64,000 nt of DNA from Erwinia sp. (GTDB taxonomy: Bacteria; Pseudomonadota; Gammaproteobacteria; Enterobacterales; Enterobacteriaceae). Made by a program: the position numbers and the translations under genes. The stretch lies in the NCBI GenBank assembly GCA_964016415.1, contig OZ024666.1, positions 558,001 to 622,000 on the forward strand, written 5' to 3'. The notes beneath the pieces are model-generated. The model made no database searches. It had not been told where the DNA came from and saw only the letters and a list, made by a program, of their open reading frames with translations. Every line of letters starts with the position of its first letter. Within the stretch, counting starts at the first letter, position 1. Shown in pieces: positions 32,645 through 43,233 of the stretch.

Positions 32645-32699
32645 CCTGGCTGACAACCAGTGGCACTGAAGATTATCAGCAGCCACTATGTCAGCCAGG
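32645..32699. terminator. large inverted repeat between ushA and the PACE gene
   Basis: Perfect 10-base arms CCTGGCTGAC / GTCAGCCAGG with inner arms AGTGGC / GCCACT, followed by A7; read from the minus strand the A7 is a T-run before, not after, the hairpin, so efficiency is uncertain. Separates convergent genes. Confidence 0.65.
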
Positions 32700-32720
32700 A
32701 AAAAAAGTAAGCCGAGCTTA

Positions 32721-33161
32721 TCAGGAGGACTCCGGATGACGACGACTTGCTATCACTCTGATTCTCAAAGCGTCATACACCAGATTATACAGATAGGTAT
32801 AGGGGAGATAGAACAGGAAGAACCCTATATCGATCAAAAACACCTGCCACAATGACATTTCCAGCATCCAGGCCGAAAGAGGCAATGCCAGCATCAGGAA
32901 TCCCCCTTCAAAACCGAGAGCATGCCATACCCGGCACGATGTGCTGCGGGGGTGTGCTGATGATGGAAAGAAGCGATCAAACATCATGTTGTAGACCATG
33001 TTCCATACCATAGCCAGACTCGACAGGCTGATAGTCAGAATTCCCATATCAAGAAGTGATTTATCAAGAAGCCAGGTCGCAAAAGGTACCACAATCAAGC
33101 AGGCTATCCCTTCGTAGCCTACGGCATGTAAGACTCTTTCACGCAGTGTGCGATGGTGCAT
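32721..33161 (-). CDS. PACE-family biocide/polyamine efflux protein
   Basis: 146-residue membrane protein with two bacterial transmembrane-pair (BTP) domains, each giving two helices: ERVLHAVGYEGIACLIVVPFA and RVWHALGFEGGFLMLALPLSA are internal repeats. This is the architecture of AceI-type transporters, known for chlorhexidine and short-chain diamine export. Divergent LysR gene starts 89 bases upstream, like aceI/aceR. Substrate not assigned here. Confidence 0.9.
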   Translation of the reverse strand: MHHRTLRERVLHAVGYEGIACLIVVPFATWLLDKSLLDMGILTISLSSLAMVWNMVYNMMFDRFFPSSAHPRSTSCRVWHALGFEGGFLMLALPLSAWMLEMSLWQVFLIDIGFFLFYLPYTYLYNLVYDALRIRVIASRRHPESS

Positions 33162-33250
33162 TATTTTCTCCTTATGTCACTATCATGCTTATTTTCTCCG
33201 TTTTTTATGGCAGGATAAAGTTAATATCCATCGATAAAAGCGATACATCA

Positions 33251-34129
33251 ATGCATTACTCACCTGAATCTTTGCAAGCTTTTGTCCAGACTGTTGAGAG
33301 TGGCTCTTTTTCAGCGGCGGCCAGAGCACTGAGAAAAAGTCAGTCAACCATCAGTGCCGCAGTCGCTAATCTGGAAGCTGATCTTGGTGTGCTGTTGTTT
33401 AGCCGGGAGTCAAGAGCCCCCCGATTGACTGCTGAAGGTCAGCGAATTCTGGTGCAGGTAAGAGAAATCATCAGCGCGACTGCGGGACTGGAACAGTTAG
33501 CAATCAGACTGGCCGGGAGTGTTGAACCCTGGCTGGGCCTGGCAACCTCTGATTTCTGGCAGACAGATTACCATGCCTCGCTGTTAGCCTCTTTTTCCCG
33601 GCATTATCCGCTGGTTGAATTTGAGTGCATGATGGCAGAGGATGGCGATATCGTTGATTTACTGCAAAGTGGCCGCGCTCATGTTGGTGTCATCCGGGCT
33701 CAGCAGGAGTATCCCGCAGACATTGTTAGTGCAAGGCTGGCGGTAACCGCTCAGATGGCTGTCTACATACAGCATAAACATCCACTGGCACAGCTGCCAG
33801 AATTGACTTTCACTCAGCTCAGGCAGGTAAGACAACTCTGTCTGAATACCTGGATAGGTAATGAAGCCTTAGCTTCAGGGAATGTCTGGAAAGCGCCTTC
33901 ATACTGGCTATTAATGGAAATGGCCATACATGGTCATGGCTGGACTATTTTGCCACGCTGGATGGTGAACAAATTCGCTGACCATCAGCTGTGCGAACTG
34001 CCACTGATGGGCTGGCCACAACACATTGCGGTAGATGTTATCTGGTCGCAACAGACCCCACCTGGCCCGGCAGGGTGCTGGATGATTGATCACCTGTTAT
34101 CCTGGCAGGAGCTTGAGAGGTTAGGTTAA
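33251..34129 (+). CDS. LysR-type regulator of the PACE gene (probable)
   Basis: 292-residue LysR regulator. Winged helix at residues 4-62 ([32 protein letters not shown]), followed by the periplasmic-binding-protein-like effector domain. ATG 33251 is chosen because the helix-turn-helix begins immediately after; longer frames add unrelated sequence. The divergent arrangement suggests it activates the PACE transporter gene in response to its substrate. Its stop overlaps ybaK by 4 bases. Confidence 0.88.
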   Translation: MHYSPESLQAFVQTVESGSFSAAARALRKSQSTISAAVANLEADLGVLLFSRESRAPRLTAEGQRILVQVREIISATAGLEQLAIRLAGSVEPWLGLATSDFWQTDYHASLLASFSRHYPLVEFECMMAEDGDIVDLLQSGRAHVGVIRAQQEYPADIVSARLAVTAQMAVYIQHKHPLAQLPELTFTQLRQVRQLCLNTWIGNEALASGNVWKAPSYWLLMEMAIHGHGWTILPRWMVNKFADHQLCELPLMGWPQHIAVDVIWSQQTPPGPAGCWMIDHLLSWQELERLG

Positions 34130-34605
34130 TCGTAACGGGCAATATCGGCAAAACTGGCTTTCAGCAAGGCCGCGAGGTCACCCGCGGCCAGCTCGATTTC
34201 CAGCCCGCGCTTTCCCCCTGACACATAAACAGAGGTAAATTGTGCCGCACTGTTGTCAATAACTGTCGGTAAGCGTTTTTTCTGTCCGAGAGGACTGATG
34301 CCGCCGACTAAATAGCCTGTGGTGCGTTGAGCAACCTGCGGGTCTGCCATCTCAACTTTTCTGACGCCCAGTGTCCTGGCGACTTGTTTGAGATCCAGTT
34401 GCCCGGCAACGGGGGTGACGGCTACAGCCAGAGTTTTGTTATCCCCGTTAATCGCTATCAGTAATGTCTTATATACACGTCTGGCATCCTGAGCCAATTT
34501 CTGTACGGCTTCATCTCCAAAATGGGCTTCACTGGCATCATGGGTATAACTGTGCAAAACAAAGTTAATTTTATTTTTTTTATGTAAATCAACCGCGGGA
34601 GTCAT
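34126..34605 (-). CDS. ybaK: YbaK Cys-tRNA(Pro) deacylase
   Basis: 159-residue editing-domain protein that hydrolyses Cys mischarged on tRNA(Pro). [22 protein letters not shown] start, conserved Lys in [15 protein letters not shown] and [17 protein letters not shown] are family features. The small RNA ChiX found beside ybaK-ybaP in E. coli is not recognisable in the 67-base gap here. Confidence 0.94.
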   Translation of the reverse strand: MTPAVDLHKKNKINFVLHSYTHDASEAHFGDEAVQKLAQDARRVYKTLLIAINGDNKTLAVAVTPVAGQLDLKQVARTLGVRKVEMADPQVAQRTTGYLVGGISPLGQKKRLPTVIDNSAAQFTSVYVSGGKRGLEIELAAGDLAALLKASFADIARYD

Positions 34606-34672
34606 CTCAGCCTCGTTGTCAGAAGATAAACAAAAGACAAATTATCAGAGAAATAATCATTGCCTTGCGATG

Positions 34673-35527
34673 CTACTGCACTATATCACAATGGATGACA
34701 GCGCTGTGAAAAGCATCACGGCCTTGCATGTTGTGCCGCAACAGCTGAGGCAGACTCTGTTCACAGTAGAGATGTAACGCGCCAACTGCGACAACATAAC
34801 GGCCTGCAGGTAACTGGCTGATAATCTGACACCAGCGCTGATTTCTCTCCTGCATCAGCACATTGTTCAGGTCATGACTGAAAGTGGAGGTGAGTGATTT
34901 TTCGCCAGCTACCGGTGGGGAACCCAGCCACCAGCTGACCATCATTTGTAGCAGACGTGCATTTGGCTGCCACTGCTCAAGGGTATCCTGCAGCAGTGGC
35001 AGCCCGTCATCAGGTAACTCTTTTAACAGCGCCAGTTGTGCCTCTCCCCCCTCTAACTCAATCAATGGTGTCCCATAGCGAGGGAGGGCATCAAGTAACT
35101 GCTGCTCAATACCATAGTGGGGACGCAATCCCAGTTGCCAGGCTTGTTGAGCCTGTAACATCAGGGCAATTTGCCAGGCGACGCGATGCTGGTACACTTC
35201 AGTTGCAATGCCCGCTTCGTTGCAACGCCGTTGTAACATGGTCTGTTGGACTTCTGTTAATCCGGATAAGTTTCCCTGCGAAGAAGGAACGTCACTAAAT
35301 GGTGATTTTGCACGGGTCAAATCGGCTTCGACCAGCAATGCATCGGCCCGGGCAAGATGATGCAGTAACGCCGCAGGCAGCGGTGCCATATCCGGCGTCC
35401 CCATATGAACTGTGCCTACCAGATGCAAACGCCTTGCACCCAATGTAATATCCAGAGCTGGATAGCGATAGCCGCCGGTCAACCATCTTCTTATTAGCGG
35501 CATAATGCGAAACAGCATGCTGTTCAT
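34673..35527 (-). CDS. ybaP: YbaP, TraB/GumN-family protein
   Basis: 284 residues. TraB/GumN family: first His motif LVGTVHMGTPDM (His41) and C-terminal VVAVGALHLYCEQSLPQLL. Function not established; a metal-dependent hydrolase is suspected for the family. Start at 35527 is preferred (AGGAG upstream); ATG 35551 would add eight residues. Located between ybaK and copA as in E. coli. Confidence 0.85.
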   Translation of the reverse strand: MNSMLFRIMPLIRRWLTGGYRYPALDITLGARRLHLVGTVHMGTPDMAPLPAALLHHLARADALLVEADLTRAKSPFSDVPSSQGNLSGLTEVQQTMLQRRCNEAGIATEVYQHRVAWQIALMLQAQQAWQLGLRPHYGIEQQLLDALPRYGTPLIELEGGEAQLALLKELPDDGLPLLQDTLEQWQPNARLLQMMVSWWLGSPPVAGEKSLTSTFSHDLNNVLMQERNQRWCQIISQLPAGRYVVAVGALHLYCEQSLPQLLRHNMQGRDAFHSAVIHCDIVQ

Positions 35528-35594
35528 TCCTGCAATCTCCTGCTTTATCACTCAGCTGCATGTGTATTTACCAGTGTTCAAATGCAGCGAGTGG

Positions 35595-38102
35595 TTAATG
35601 CCTCGGCAATCTGTAGTGTGTCAAACGATTGGCATTACTGACAACAGTTATTGAGGAGAGTGCCATCGCAGCGCTGGCGATCACCGGGCTTAACAATGTT
35701 CCGGTCAATGGATAGAGAATACCCGCGGCCACAGGGATAAACGTGACATTATAAATGAAGGCGCCGAGCAGATTCTGTTTCATATTCCGTAGTGTCGCTT
35801 TTGCCAGCATCAGTGCATCGTTGACTGCGTGCAGATCGTTGCGCATCAACGTCATGGACGCAGTTTCCAGTGCGATATCGCTGCCACCGGACATTGCAAT
35901 ACCAACATCCGCCTGAGCCAGAGCAGGAGCATCATTGATACCATCACCGATCATGGCTACCCGGTATCCTTGTTGCTGAAGTTGTTGGATGGCATTTGCC
36001 TTGCCCTGGGGCATCACACCGGCAATGATTTTTTCTATCCCAGCCTGACGTGCGATGGCTTCGGCTGTGACCTGATTGTCTCCTGTCAGCATCATCACCT
36101 GGTAACCTTGTTGATGCAGTGTCTCTACCGTTGAGCTGGTTTCACTGCGCAACTGATCTGACACAGAGAACATAGCAACAATTTCACCATCAGCAGCCAG
36201 TAACACCGGGGTCGCACCCTGGCTGGCTTCATGTTGTAATTGGGCATCAACACAAGAGGTATCAATGTGTTGCTGTTGTAACAGTGCGACATTACCCAGC
36301 AGCAGTTGACGTGATGCCACTTGTCCGGCGACCCCCAGACCACCAAATGAGCGAAACGCTTCCACAGAATGAGGGACTTTCTCGTGGCAATAGGCTGTGA
36401 TAGCGCGAGCCAGTGGATGCTGAGAACCTTGTTCAAGTGCGGCGGCCCAGCGAATCGCCTCTGTTTCTGATATGTCACCGAATGTAATGATATGATTAAC
36501 CTGGGGTTTCCCTTTAGTTAATGTCCCGGTTTTATCGAATACCACGACATCAACCTGACTTGCCCGTTGCAGTGCATCTGCATCGCGTATTAAAACGCCG
36601 GATTCGGCAGCCCGCCCCATACCGGCAATGATCGACATCGGCGTTGCTAATCCTAGTGCACAGGGGCAGGCAATGATAAGCACAGTGGTCGCCACCACCA
36701 GCATATAGACCCCCTGAGGCGCAGGGCCAGCAAAGAACCAGATCGCGGCACTGCCTATGGCAATTAACACCACCACGGGTACAAAGATGGCAGAGATACG
36801 GTCGGCCAGCTGGCCTAGCTGCGGTTTACTGCTTTGCGCCCGGCGTACCAGTTGGATGATGCGTGCCAGCGTGGTGTTTTTCCCCACCGCCTGAGCGGTA
36901 AACAGCACGGAACCGTCGCTGACGACTGTGCCAGCATGCAGTTTTCCGCCTGCAATACGGTGCTGAGGTAATGCTTCACCGGTCAGCATACTTTCATCCA
37001 GCCAGAGTTCGCCTTCGGAAATTACACCATCTACCGGTACTCTGTCCCCCGGCCTGAGTCGTAATGTCATACCAGGGGTCACCTCCTGTAACGGGCGGAT
37101 GACTTCACCGTTATCAGTGACCACACAAGCAAGTGGTGGTGTTAAATCTAATAATTTTTCCAGTGCCTGTGATGAGCGTTGTCGGGCGCGTTGTTCCAGC
37201 ATATGGCCAAGATTGATCAGGCCGATGATCATCGCGCTGGCTTCAAAATAGAGATGGCGTGCCTCGTGGGGGAACCACTCAGGCCAGATAACAACGCTTA
37301 TCGAATAGAGCCACGCGGCTCCTGTACCCAGTGCAACCAGCGTATCCATGGTTGCACTGCGTTTGCCTGCTGCGCGGAGTGCGCTGCGGTAGAAGTGCCC
37401 CCCGGCCACAGCCATAACCAGGAGGGTAATTATGCCGAGAATCAGCCAAAGTGAACGATTAGTGGCAGTGAGCATCATATTGTCACCCATCATCCCCCAG
37501 CCCATCAAGGGAAGACCGAAGGCGAGGGCGATAATAGCCTGCCAGCGGTAACGGCGCTGACTTCGTTGCGCCAAGGCATCCTGTCGGGCACGACGTTCAT
37601 TCTCATCAATAATAATTTCAGCCTGATACCCGGCCTGTGTCACCGCATTCAGCAATGCTTGTGAATTGACCTCGCCCTCGACCAGTGCGCTGCGGTCTGC
37701 GAGGTTGACATTAGCCTGCACAACGCCACTGACCTGACGCAGGGATTGTTCAACGCGATTCACGCAGCTGGCGCAACTCATGCCCTCTATCAGCAGAGTC
37801 ACCGTATGTCCTGATGGGGCAGAAGAGGCTTCCACTGTTACCGCCTCATCAGAGGTCTTCTCTGGTAACAGTGGTTCAGACTTTGGGGATAGGCTCCCGG
37901 TATCGCCAGGAGCTGCATGGTAACCAGCATCTTCAATGCATTCGATTAAACGTTCCGGACTGGCACTGCTGAGAATATCGGCACGCTCCAGTGTGACATC
38001 TGCTTGCTGTACATCATCCCGTGCTTCCAGTAATGTTTTCACGCGATTGATACAATGCTGACAGGATAACCCTGACAGGTTCAGTTGTATGTGCTGTGTC
38101 AT
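35595..38102 (-). CDS. copA: CopA copper-exporting P1B-type ATPase
   Basis: About 835 residues. Two N-terminal metal-binding domains (LSCQHC and MSCASC), eight membrane helices with the Cu-site CPC in IIACPCALG, phosphorylation motif DKTGTLT, TGE in ESMLTGEAL and hinge [14 protein letters not shown]. Exports Cu(I) from the cytosol. Start [14 protein letters not shown] at 38102; an upstream ATG at 38111 adds MIN. Expressed from a CueR-type promoter. A conserved slippery site inside it can give a short copper chaperone (see separate entry). glsA and ybaT, between copA and cueR in E. coli, are missing. Confidence 0.97.
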   Translation of the reverse strand: MTQHIQLNLSGLSCQHCINRVKTLLEARDDVQQADVTLERADILSSASPERLIECIEDAGYHAAPGDTGSLSPKSEPLLPEKTSDEAVTVEASSAPSGHTVTLLIEGMSCASCVNRVEQSLRQVSGVVQANVNLADRSALVEGEVNSQALLNAVTQAGYQAEIIIDENERRARQDALAQRSQRRYRWQAIIALAFGLPLMGWGMMGDNMMLTATNRSLWLILGIITLLVMAVAGGHFYRSALRAAGKRSATMDTLVALGTGAAWLYSISVVIWPEWFPHEARHLYFEASAMIIGLINLGHMLEQRARQRSSQALEKLLDLTPPLACVVTDNGEVIRPLQEVTPGMTLRLRPGDRVPVDGVISEGELWLDESMLTGEALPQHRIAGGKLHAGTVVSDGSVLFTAQAVGKNTTLARIIQLVRRAQSSKPQLGQLADRISAIFVPVVVLIAIGSAAIWFFAGPAPQGVYMLVVATTVLIIACPCALGLATPMSIIAGMGRAAESGVLIRDADALQRASQVDVVVFDKTGTLTKGKPQVNHIITFGDISETEAIRWAAALEQGSQHPLARAITAYCHEKVPHSVEAFRSFGGLGVAGQVASRQLLLGNVALLQQQHIDTSCVDAQLQHEASQGATPVLLAADGEIVAMFSVSDQLRSETSSTVETLHQQGYQVMMLTGDNQVTAEAIARQAGIEKIIAGVMPQGKANAIQQLQQQGYRVAMIGDGINDAPALAQADVGIAMSGGSDIALETASMTLMRNDLHAVNDALMLAKATLRNMKQNLLGAFIYNVTFIPVAAGILYPLTGTLLSPVIASAAMALSSITVVSNANRLTHYRLPRH
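37876..37889 (-). other. programmed -1 frameshift site in copA (CopA(Z) chaperone)
   Basis: Read on the minus strand in the copA frame: TCC CCA AAG TCT. The heptamer C CCA AAG lies at codons 73-74; a -1 slip gives AAA GTC TGA, stopping at 37876-37878. E. coli copA has the same heptamer after its first metal-binding domain and makes the 70-residue chaperone CopA(Z). The predicted product here has 75 residues and one CxxC domain. Confidence 0.8.
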
Positions 38103-38155
38103 GTTAATCACTCCTCAGAATCTGTTGACCTGATGGTTGTTACTAATGATGATTA

Positions 38156-38186
38156 AGCATAAACCTTCCATTGAGTGTAAGGTCAA
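38156..38186 (-). promoter_or_regulatory. CueR-dependent copA promoter
   Basis: On the minus strand TTGACC, 19-base spacer, TATGCT: the long spacer typical of MerR-family promoters. The dyad ACCTTACACT..ATGGAAGGT spans the spacer and matches the CueR box of E. coli copA. Confidence 0.92.
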
Positions 38187-38195
38187 GGAGGTAAA

Positions 38196-38681
38196 ATGAA
38201 TATCAGTGAGATAGCGCAAAAAACGGGTCTGACAGCCAAAACTATCCGGTTTTACGAGGAAAAAGGGCTGATTACACCACCGCTTCGCGGAGACAACGGG
38301 TATCGCTATTACCGTCGCCAGCATATTGACGAATTGACCCTGCTTCGTCAGGCGCGTCAGGTCGGTTTCAATTTGCAGGAGTGTGCCGGGTTGGTACAGC
38401 TATTTAATAATCCCGCCCGACATAGCGCCGATGTTAAAGCTAAGACACTCAATAAAATTGCGGAGCTGGACCGGCATATTATTGAGTTACAGACGATAAG
38501 ACAGCGGTTGATGTTGCTGGCAGAAGATTGTCCCGGCGACGACAGCGCCGAGTGTCCGATTATCAATGGGCTGGCAGGATACCCTGTGGAGGAAGATCAG
38601 ACTGTAAAAGCAGGCTGCTGTGCATCAATACCAGCCAGCAACCTGCTGAGCAGTGCAGTTAAATATCACGATGACGAGTGA
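38196..38681 (+). CDS. cueR: CueR Cu(I)-responsive activator with C-terminal extension
   Basis: MerR-family regulator. Helix-turn-helix [26 protein letters not shown]; metal-binding Cys112 and Cys120 in [14 protein letters not shown] are kept. E. coli CueR has 135 residues; this one has 161. The extra tail contains KAGCCASIP, as if the normal CC terminus had been pushed outward, then 20 more residues. It overlaps the convergent nfeD-like gene by 16 bases. Confidence 0.95.
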   Translation: MNISEIAQKTGLTAKTIRFYEEKGLITPPLRGDNGYRYYRRQHIDELTLLRQARQVGFNLQECAGLVQLFNNPARHSADVKAKTLNKIAELDRHIIELQTIRQRLMLLAEDCPGDDSAECPIINGLAGYPVEEDQTVKAGCCASIPASNLLSSAVKYHDDE

Positions 38682-39124
38682 TCAATACGCTTGATTTGCA
38701 AGGTATTACCTTCGATACCGGTAATAATAATTTCACATCCGGCGGGAAGATCTTCATTAGCTTGCACCCGCCAGCTGCCGTCTCCCACACGCGTATGGCC
38801 GAAGCCATTCACCAGAGCTTCATCCAGCAGCAGACGTCGCCCGATCAGCTGCTGTCCGCGCTGATTCAACGCAAATGGTTGCGTGGCAGTACGCCGTTTT
38901 AACCAGCGATACCAGCTGTAGGCAGCCAGCATGGTCAGTAAGGCGAAACTCAGCAGTTGCAATTCCCATGAAGCAGGAAAAATTGTACTGATGATACTGG
39001 TGACTACGGCAGCGATACCACTCCACAACAGATAACCATTAGTACCGATCATTTCGGCGGCTAACAGAAGACCCCCCAGGATTAACCAGAGAGACCAGGG
39101 GTCAATCAATTCAGCTGCTTCCAT
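38666..39124 (-). CDS. ybbJ: YbbJ/QmcB, NfeD-family membrane protein
   Basis: 152 residues: two or three N-terminal membrane helices ([35 protein letters not shown] and [16 protein letters not shown]) and a C-terminal OB-fold ([26 protein letters not shown]). NfeD proteins work with SPFH partners; qmcA is 3 bases upstream in the same operon. Confidence 0.92.
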   Translation of the reverse strand: MEAAELIDPWSLWLILGGLLLAAEMIGTNGYLLWSGIAAVVTSIISTIFPASWELQLLSFALLTMLAAYSWYRWLKRRTATQPFALNQRGQQLIGRRLLLDEALVNGFGHTRVGDGSWRVQANEDLPAGCEIIITGIEGNTLQIKRIDHSSS

Positions 39125-39127
39125 TGA

Positions 39128-40039
39128 TCAACTCCGTCCTTGCTTGCTTTCATTGATTAATGAGGCGATCCCGGAAATGGAGCCCATCAGACTGGTCGCC
39201 TCCAGTGGCATCAATACCATCTTACTGTTGTTCGCAGTACCGATTTTTTGCAATGCATCAGTATATTTTTGTGCAACGAAGTAATTGATGGCCTGAATAT
39301 CACCTGCGGCAATCGCCTCAGAGACCATTGCGGTAGCGGCTGCTTCGGCTTCTGCACTTCGTTCACGTGCTTCGGCCTGTAAGAATGCAGACTGTCTTTC
39401 ACCTTCAGCTTTCAGAATCTGCGACTGTTTTTCGCCCTCAGCACGCAAAATCGCCGCCTGACGTACCCCTTCGGCTTCAAGAATATCAGCGCGTTTAGTA
39501 CGTTCAGCTTTCATCTGTGCATTCATTGAGGCGATCAGTTCGGCAGGTGGGCGTACATCACGAATTTCAATACGGGTGATTTTAACCCCCCACGGGTTGG
39601 TAGCTTCATCAACGATACGCAGTAACCGGGTATTGATGTTGTCACGCTGAGACAACATTTCGTCAAGCTCCATTGAACCGAGAACAGTACGCATGTTTGT
39701 CATGGTCAGATTGATGATCGCCAGTTCAAGGTTACTGACTTCATAGGCAGCGCGAGGGGCATCAATCACCTGAATAAAACAGACTGCATCAATAGTGACG
39801 CTGGCGTTGTCCTTGGAGATGATCTCCTGAGAGGGAATATCCAGCACCTGCTCCATCATATTGATTTTGCGTCCCACTCTGTCCATGAAAGGGACGACCA
39901 AATTCAGCCCAGGCTGCAGTGTAGCCGTGTATCGACCGAAGCGTTCAACTGTCCACTGAAAACCCTGGGGAACAATTTTGATGCCTGACCAGACGATAAC
40001 CAGCGCGACGAATACAATAATACCGATTGCAGCAAGCAT
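39128..40039 (-). CDS. qmcA: QmcA SPFH/stomatin-family membrane protein
   Basis: 303 residues: one N-terminal membrane helix ([21 protein letters not shown]), SPFH domain, then a long charged coiled coil ([22 protein letters not shown]). Forms oligomeric assemblies in the inner membrane and is linked to FtsH-related quality control in E. coli. The fetAB genes that follow in E. coli are absent. Confidence 0.95.
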   Translation of the reverse strand: MLAAIGIIVFVALVIVWSGIKIVPQGFQWTVERFGRYTATLQPGLNLVVPFMDRVGRKINMMEQVLDIPSQEIISKDNASVTIDAVCFIQVIDAPRAAYEVSNLELAIINLTMTNMRTVLGSMELDEMLSQRDNINTRLLRIVDEATNPWGVKITRIEIRDVRPPAELIASMNAQMKAERTKRADILEAEGVRQAAILRAEGEKQSQILKAEGERQSAFLQAEARERSAEAEAAATAMVSEAIAAGDIQAINYFVAQKYTDALQKIGTANNSKMVLMPLEATSLMGSISGIASLINESKQGRS

Positions 40040-40131
40040 TAATAAATCTCCCTATTGTCAATACTATAGCGGTTTTACCGCACGAAAACACCAGGGGAAA
40101 GCATACCTTGCTGAGCTGATAAATACATTAA

Positions 40132-40989
40132 TTAATATAACAATGAGTACAACTTACGGCGATAACGACCGGCAAGCGCATCTCCTGTACCCAGTGCGGC
40201 GAGAATATCCTGTAACACTTTACGCGTGTGGCCTTCTGCTGCGCCGAGATCGTTTTGCAGATGCCCGAACAACAGTGTTAATGCCTCTTCGTTACGCCCT
40301 ACCTGATGCAGTTGCAGAGCCAGTTGGGTCGCGAGTTCTGCATTGTCAGGGGTCGCGGCAACCTGTTGTTGAAGTTGCTGTATTTCAGGCGTATCGGCAG
40401 CCTCTTTCAGCAGTGTAATTTGAGCCATCAGCCCCTGATAACGCGTGTCTTTATCCTGTAGAGGAACCACCTCTAACACGGCTTCCGCTTCGCTACTTCT
40501 GTTCAGCGCAATCAGTGCTTCGGCGAGTAAAAAACCATACTCGCTGTTTTTATTACTCAGCTCCCAGGCCTCTTTCAACAGCGGAAGAGCCGCCAGTGCA
40601 TCTCCCTGTTGCAGCAAACGTTGTCCTTCCTGTGCTTTCAGTTCTTCCTCTTTCGGCAACACACTTTCCAGCAAACGACGCACCGCATCCTCTTCCTGGG
40701 GGCCCTGAAAACCATCAACCGGTTGCCCTTGCTGGAACAGATAAACGGTAGGAATAGCGCGCAGACCAAACTGCTGTGCAAGACCTGGTTCAGCGTCACA
40801 ATCGAGTTCTGCCAGAACAAATTGTCCGGCATACTCCTGTGCGAGGCGCTCAAGCATGGGGGTCAATGTCTCACAATGCGGGCTGCGCGGTGACCAGAAA
40901 TAAAACAGCACCGGGGTGTGCATTGATTGTTCAATGACATCGTGAAAATTACTGGTGTTCAGGGTGACGATAGCCGCTTGTGATGACAT
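40132..40989 (-). CDS. cnoX: CnoX (YbbN) chaperedoxin
   Basis: 285 residues: thioredoxin fold (residues 1-110) with SPRSPHC, lacking the first Cys of CxxC as in E. coli CnoX, followed by tetratricopeptide-like helices. Holds oxidatively damaged proteins and passes them to GroEL or DnaK. Start [11 protein letters not shown] at 40989; the frame upstream adds nine unconserved residues. Confidence 0.94.
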   Translation of the reverse strand: MSSQAAIVTLNTSNFHDVIEQSMHTPVLFYFWSPRSPHCETLTPMLERLAQEYAGQFVLAELDCDAEPGLAQQFGLRAIPTVYLFQQGQPVDGFQGPQEEDAVRRLLESVLPKEEELKAQEGQRLLQQGDALAALPLLKEAWELSNKNSEYGFLLAEALIALNRSSEAEAVLEVVPLQDKDTRYQGLMAQITLLKEAADTPEIQQLQQQVAATPDNAELATQLALQLHQVGRNEEALTLLFGHLQNDLGAAEGHTRKVLQDILAALGTGDALAGRYRRKLYSLLY

Positions 40990-41068
40990 AAACACTCTCT
41001 CTTTAAAGGTTTGCACACTGGTATGGGGGCAGGATACATAACTTCAAGTCATGACCCGCTCACTGGCA

Positions 41069-41842
41069 CTATTTTGCGCGTAAAATGCGATCCAGTACCC
41101 AGCCTGGCAGCAGGCGGCGAAACCAGCTCATGGCGTGTGCCACCAGGGTGACCGGATAGCGTAGACGTGGACGTTCACTTTCCAGAGCATGGCGTAATTT
41201 TGGCAGAATCGCTTCCGGAGGCAAACTAAACCACGCGGCAATCGGTGGGTTTTTAACCGGGTTATCCTGTTCTGACTGTCTCACATTGCCGGAAAATGAA
41301 GTCCGGATTGGGCCTGGTTCAATCAGCGAGACTTTCACACCGCTGCCATGCAGCTCCATACGCAGGGCATCGGACCATGCTTCAAGCGCATATTTACTTG
41401 CCGCATAGACGCCACGACCGGGTGTGGAAATAATGCCCAGCACTGAGCTGGTATTAATAATTCGGCCTCTGCCGCTTGCCCGTAATGCGGGAAGCAGCAG
41501 CATGGTGAGCTGGTGTGTGCCAAACAAGTTGGTGGAGAACTGTTGCTCTACCTGCTGCCTTGACAGTGTTTCCAGTGGCCCATAAACACCATAGCCGCCA
41601 TTATTAAATAATCCATCCAGCTGATTGTCACACAGTGTGAGTACCTGTCGTGCTGCCTCACTGACACTGTTTTCGTCATCAAGGTCAAGTCTGATACCGG
41701 TAAATCCCATTTGGTTCATACGTTCGACATCGTCAGCCTTCCGACAGGCTGCCAGTACCCGGTATCCCTGACTATGCAGATAGCGCGCCGCGGTTAAACC
41801 AATGCCGCTGGAACAGCCGGTGATTAAGATATTTTTTTGCAT
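41069..41842 (-). CDS. ybbO: YbbO NADP-dependent short-chain dehydrogenase
   Basis: 257 residues, Rossmann SDR. TGCSSGIG cofactor motif, catalytic YAASKYALEAW and PGPIRTSF are present; the usual NNAG reads NNGG. E. coli YbbO reduces aldehydes. ATG 41842 has AGGA upstream; an in-frame ATG at 41905 would add 21 residues. Convergent spacing and order with tesA match E. coli. Confidence 0.92.
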   Translation of the reverse strand: MQKNILITGCSSGIGLTAARYLHSQGYRVLAACRKADDVERMNQMGFTGIRLDLDDENSVSEAARQVLTLCDNQLDGLFNNGGYGVYGPLETLSRQQVEQQFSTNLFGTHQLTMLLLPALRASGRGRIINTSSVLGIISTPGRGVYAASKYALEAWSDALRMELHGSGVKVSLIEPGPIRTSFSGNVRQSEQDNPVKNPPIAAWFSLPPEAILPKLRHALESERPRLRYPVTLVAHAMSWFRRLLPGWVLDRILRAK

Positions 41843-41946
41843 TGCAAATCCTGCCAGGTCTGATGTCTTAAGGTGAGAGGGGGTGTTCTGTTCACGTCTG
41901 ACCAAATTTGCATAACTTTACCCCCGTGACTACCGTTTTACGGTAA

Positions 41947-42579
41947 TTATTGCTTAACTATAGGAGCAAGGTTTTTTGCCATAAAATCAGTAATAAAAGG
42001 TTGTGCCTCCGCAGTAGGATGCAAACCGTCATCCTGCATCCATTCCGTTTTGAGTACCACTTTTTCCATAAAAAACGGCAGCAGAGTTAACTGGTTCTTC
42101 GCGGCGAGCGCCGGATAGAGAGCGTAAAAAGCGTCTGTATAGCGTCGTCCATAGTTACCCGGCAGACGAATTTGCATCAGCAGAGGGATGGCATCAGCCG
42201 CTTTCACCTGATCAATAATTTTTTGTAAATCGGCTGAAATAGCGGCAGGGGCAAAACCGCGAAGACCATCATTAGCACCGAGTTCAATCAACACCCAGTG
42301 AGGTCGATGTTGGCGTAACAGAGCCGGTAAGCGGGCTAACCCCTGAGCTGCAGTATCACTGCTGATACTGGCATTGACCACCCGAGGGTTGCCTAGCCAA
42401 AGCGTATCCAGCCGATGTGGCCAGGCTTCAGTGACCGGCAAACGGTAACCGGCACTCAGGCTGTCGCCAAGGATTAACACTGTTTTCTCAGCTGCCCGCA
42501 GTGGCAGAGAACATGCAAAGATCATTACCATACACAGGACAGGATAATGCCAGCGGAAAATATTCTTGAAGTTCGTCAT
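41947..42579 (-). CDS. tesA: TesA multifunctional thioesterase I / lysophospholipase L1
   Basis: 210-residue periplasmic SGNH hydrolase. Signal peptide ends at PLRA-AEKT; nucleophile Ser in GDSLSAGY, Asn in GANDGL and the DGLHP Asp-His pair are complete. The 5' end overlaps the divergent ybbA gene by 33 bases, the same head-to-head overlap known in E. coli. Confidence 0.95.
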   Translation of the reverse strand: MTNFKNIFRWHYPVLCMVMIFACSLPLRAAEKTVLILGDSLSAGYRLPVTEAWPHRLDTLWLGNPRVVNASISSDTAAQGLARLPALLRQHRPHWVLIELGANDGLRGFAPAAISADLQKIIDQVKAADAIPLLMQIRLPGNYGRRYTDAFYALYPALAAKNQLTLLPFFMEKVVLKTEWMQDDGLHPTAEAQPFITDFMAKNLAPIVKQ

Positions 42580-43233
42580 CTTAGTAAATCCGTCGGTCAG
42601 GGGGAGCATCAGCTGACTATCCTTACCGGAGTTGAGTTAGTTGTCAAACAGGCCGAGACCGTTGCCTTAGTGGGTGAGTCTGGTTCAGGTAAATCAACGC
42701 TACTTGGTATTCTGGCCGGGCTTGATGAAGGCACAGAAGGCGAAGTGTTCCTGCAGGGCGAGCCTCTGCATCAGATGAACGAAGAGCAGCGTGCAGCATT
42801 ACGGGCGAAAAGTGTCGGGTTCGTCTTTCAATCTTTTATGCTGATCCCGACACTCAATGCACTGGAAAACGTACAACTTCCCGCTTTATTGCGCGGTGAG
42901 AGTGACAGGCAGAGCAAAGAGCAGGCAGTGGCCTTGTTGAGTCAACTGGGGCTTGCCGCGCGTTTACATCATCTGCCTGTACAACTCTCTGGCGGGGAAC
43001 AGCAACGTGTTGCGCTTGCAAGAGCTTTCAACGGGCGTCCGGCGCTTTTATTTGCCGATGAACCTACCGGTAATCTCGACCGGCAAACCGGAACGCATAT
43101 CGCTGATCGACTGTTTTCAATGAACAGGGATTTCTCCACAACATTGATTCTGGTCACCCACGATGAGCAACTGGCAGCACGTTGTGATCGCCGGCTGCGC
43201 GTACGTGATGGAAAACTGTGGGAGGAAGCATGA
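42547..43233 (+). CDS. ybbA: YbbA ABC transporter ATPase
   Basis: 228 residues of the LolD/MacB group. Walker A GESGSGKST, signature LSGGEQQR, Walker B LLFADEPTGNLD, H-loop VTHDE. Partner of the YbbP permease, coupled by ATGA. Linked in E. coli to TesA-related lipid or secondary-metabolite export, not firmly assigned. Confidence 0.94.
   Translation: MPAENILEVRHLSKSVGQGEHQLTILTGVELVVKQAETVALVGESGSGKSTLLGILAGLDEGTEGEVFLQGEPLHQMNEEQRAALRAKSVGFVFQSFMLIPTLNALENVQLPALLRGESDRQSKEQAVALLSQLGLAARLHHLPVQLSGGEQQRVALARAFNGRPALLFADEPTGNLDRQTGTHIADRLFSMNRDFSTTLILVTHDEQLAARCDRRLRVRDGKLWEEA

Noticed and set aside
34606-34672. ChiX small RNA expected near ybaK-ybaP
   Set aside because: The gap lacks the ChiX seed and terminator hairpin.
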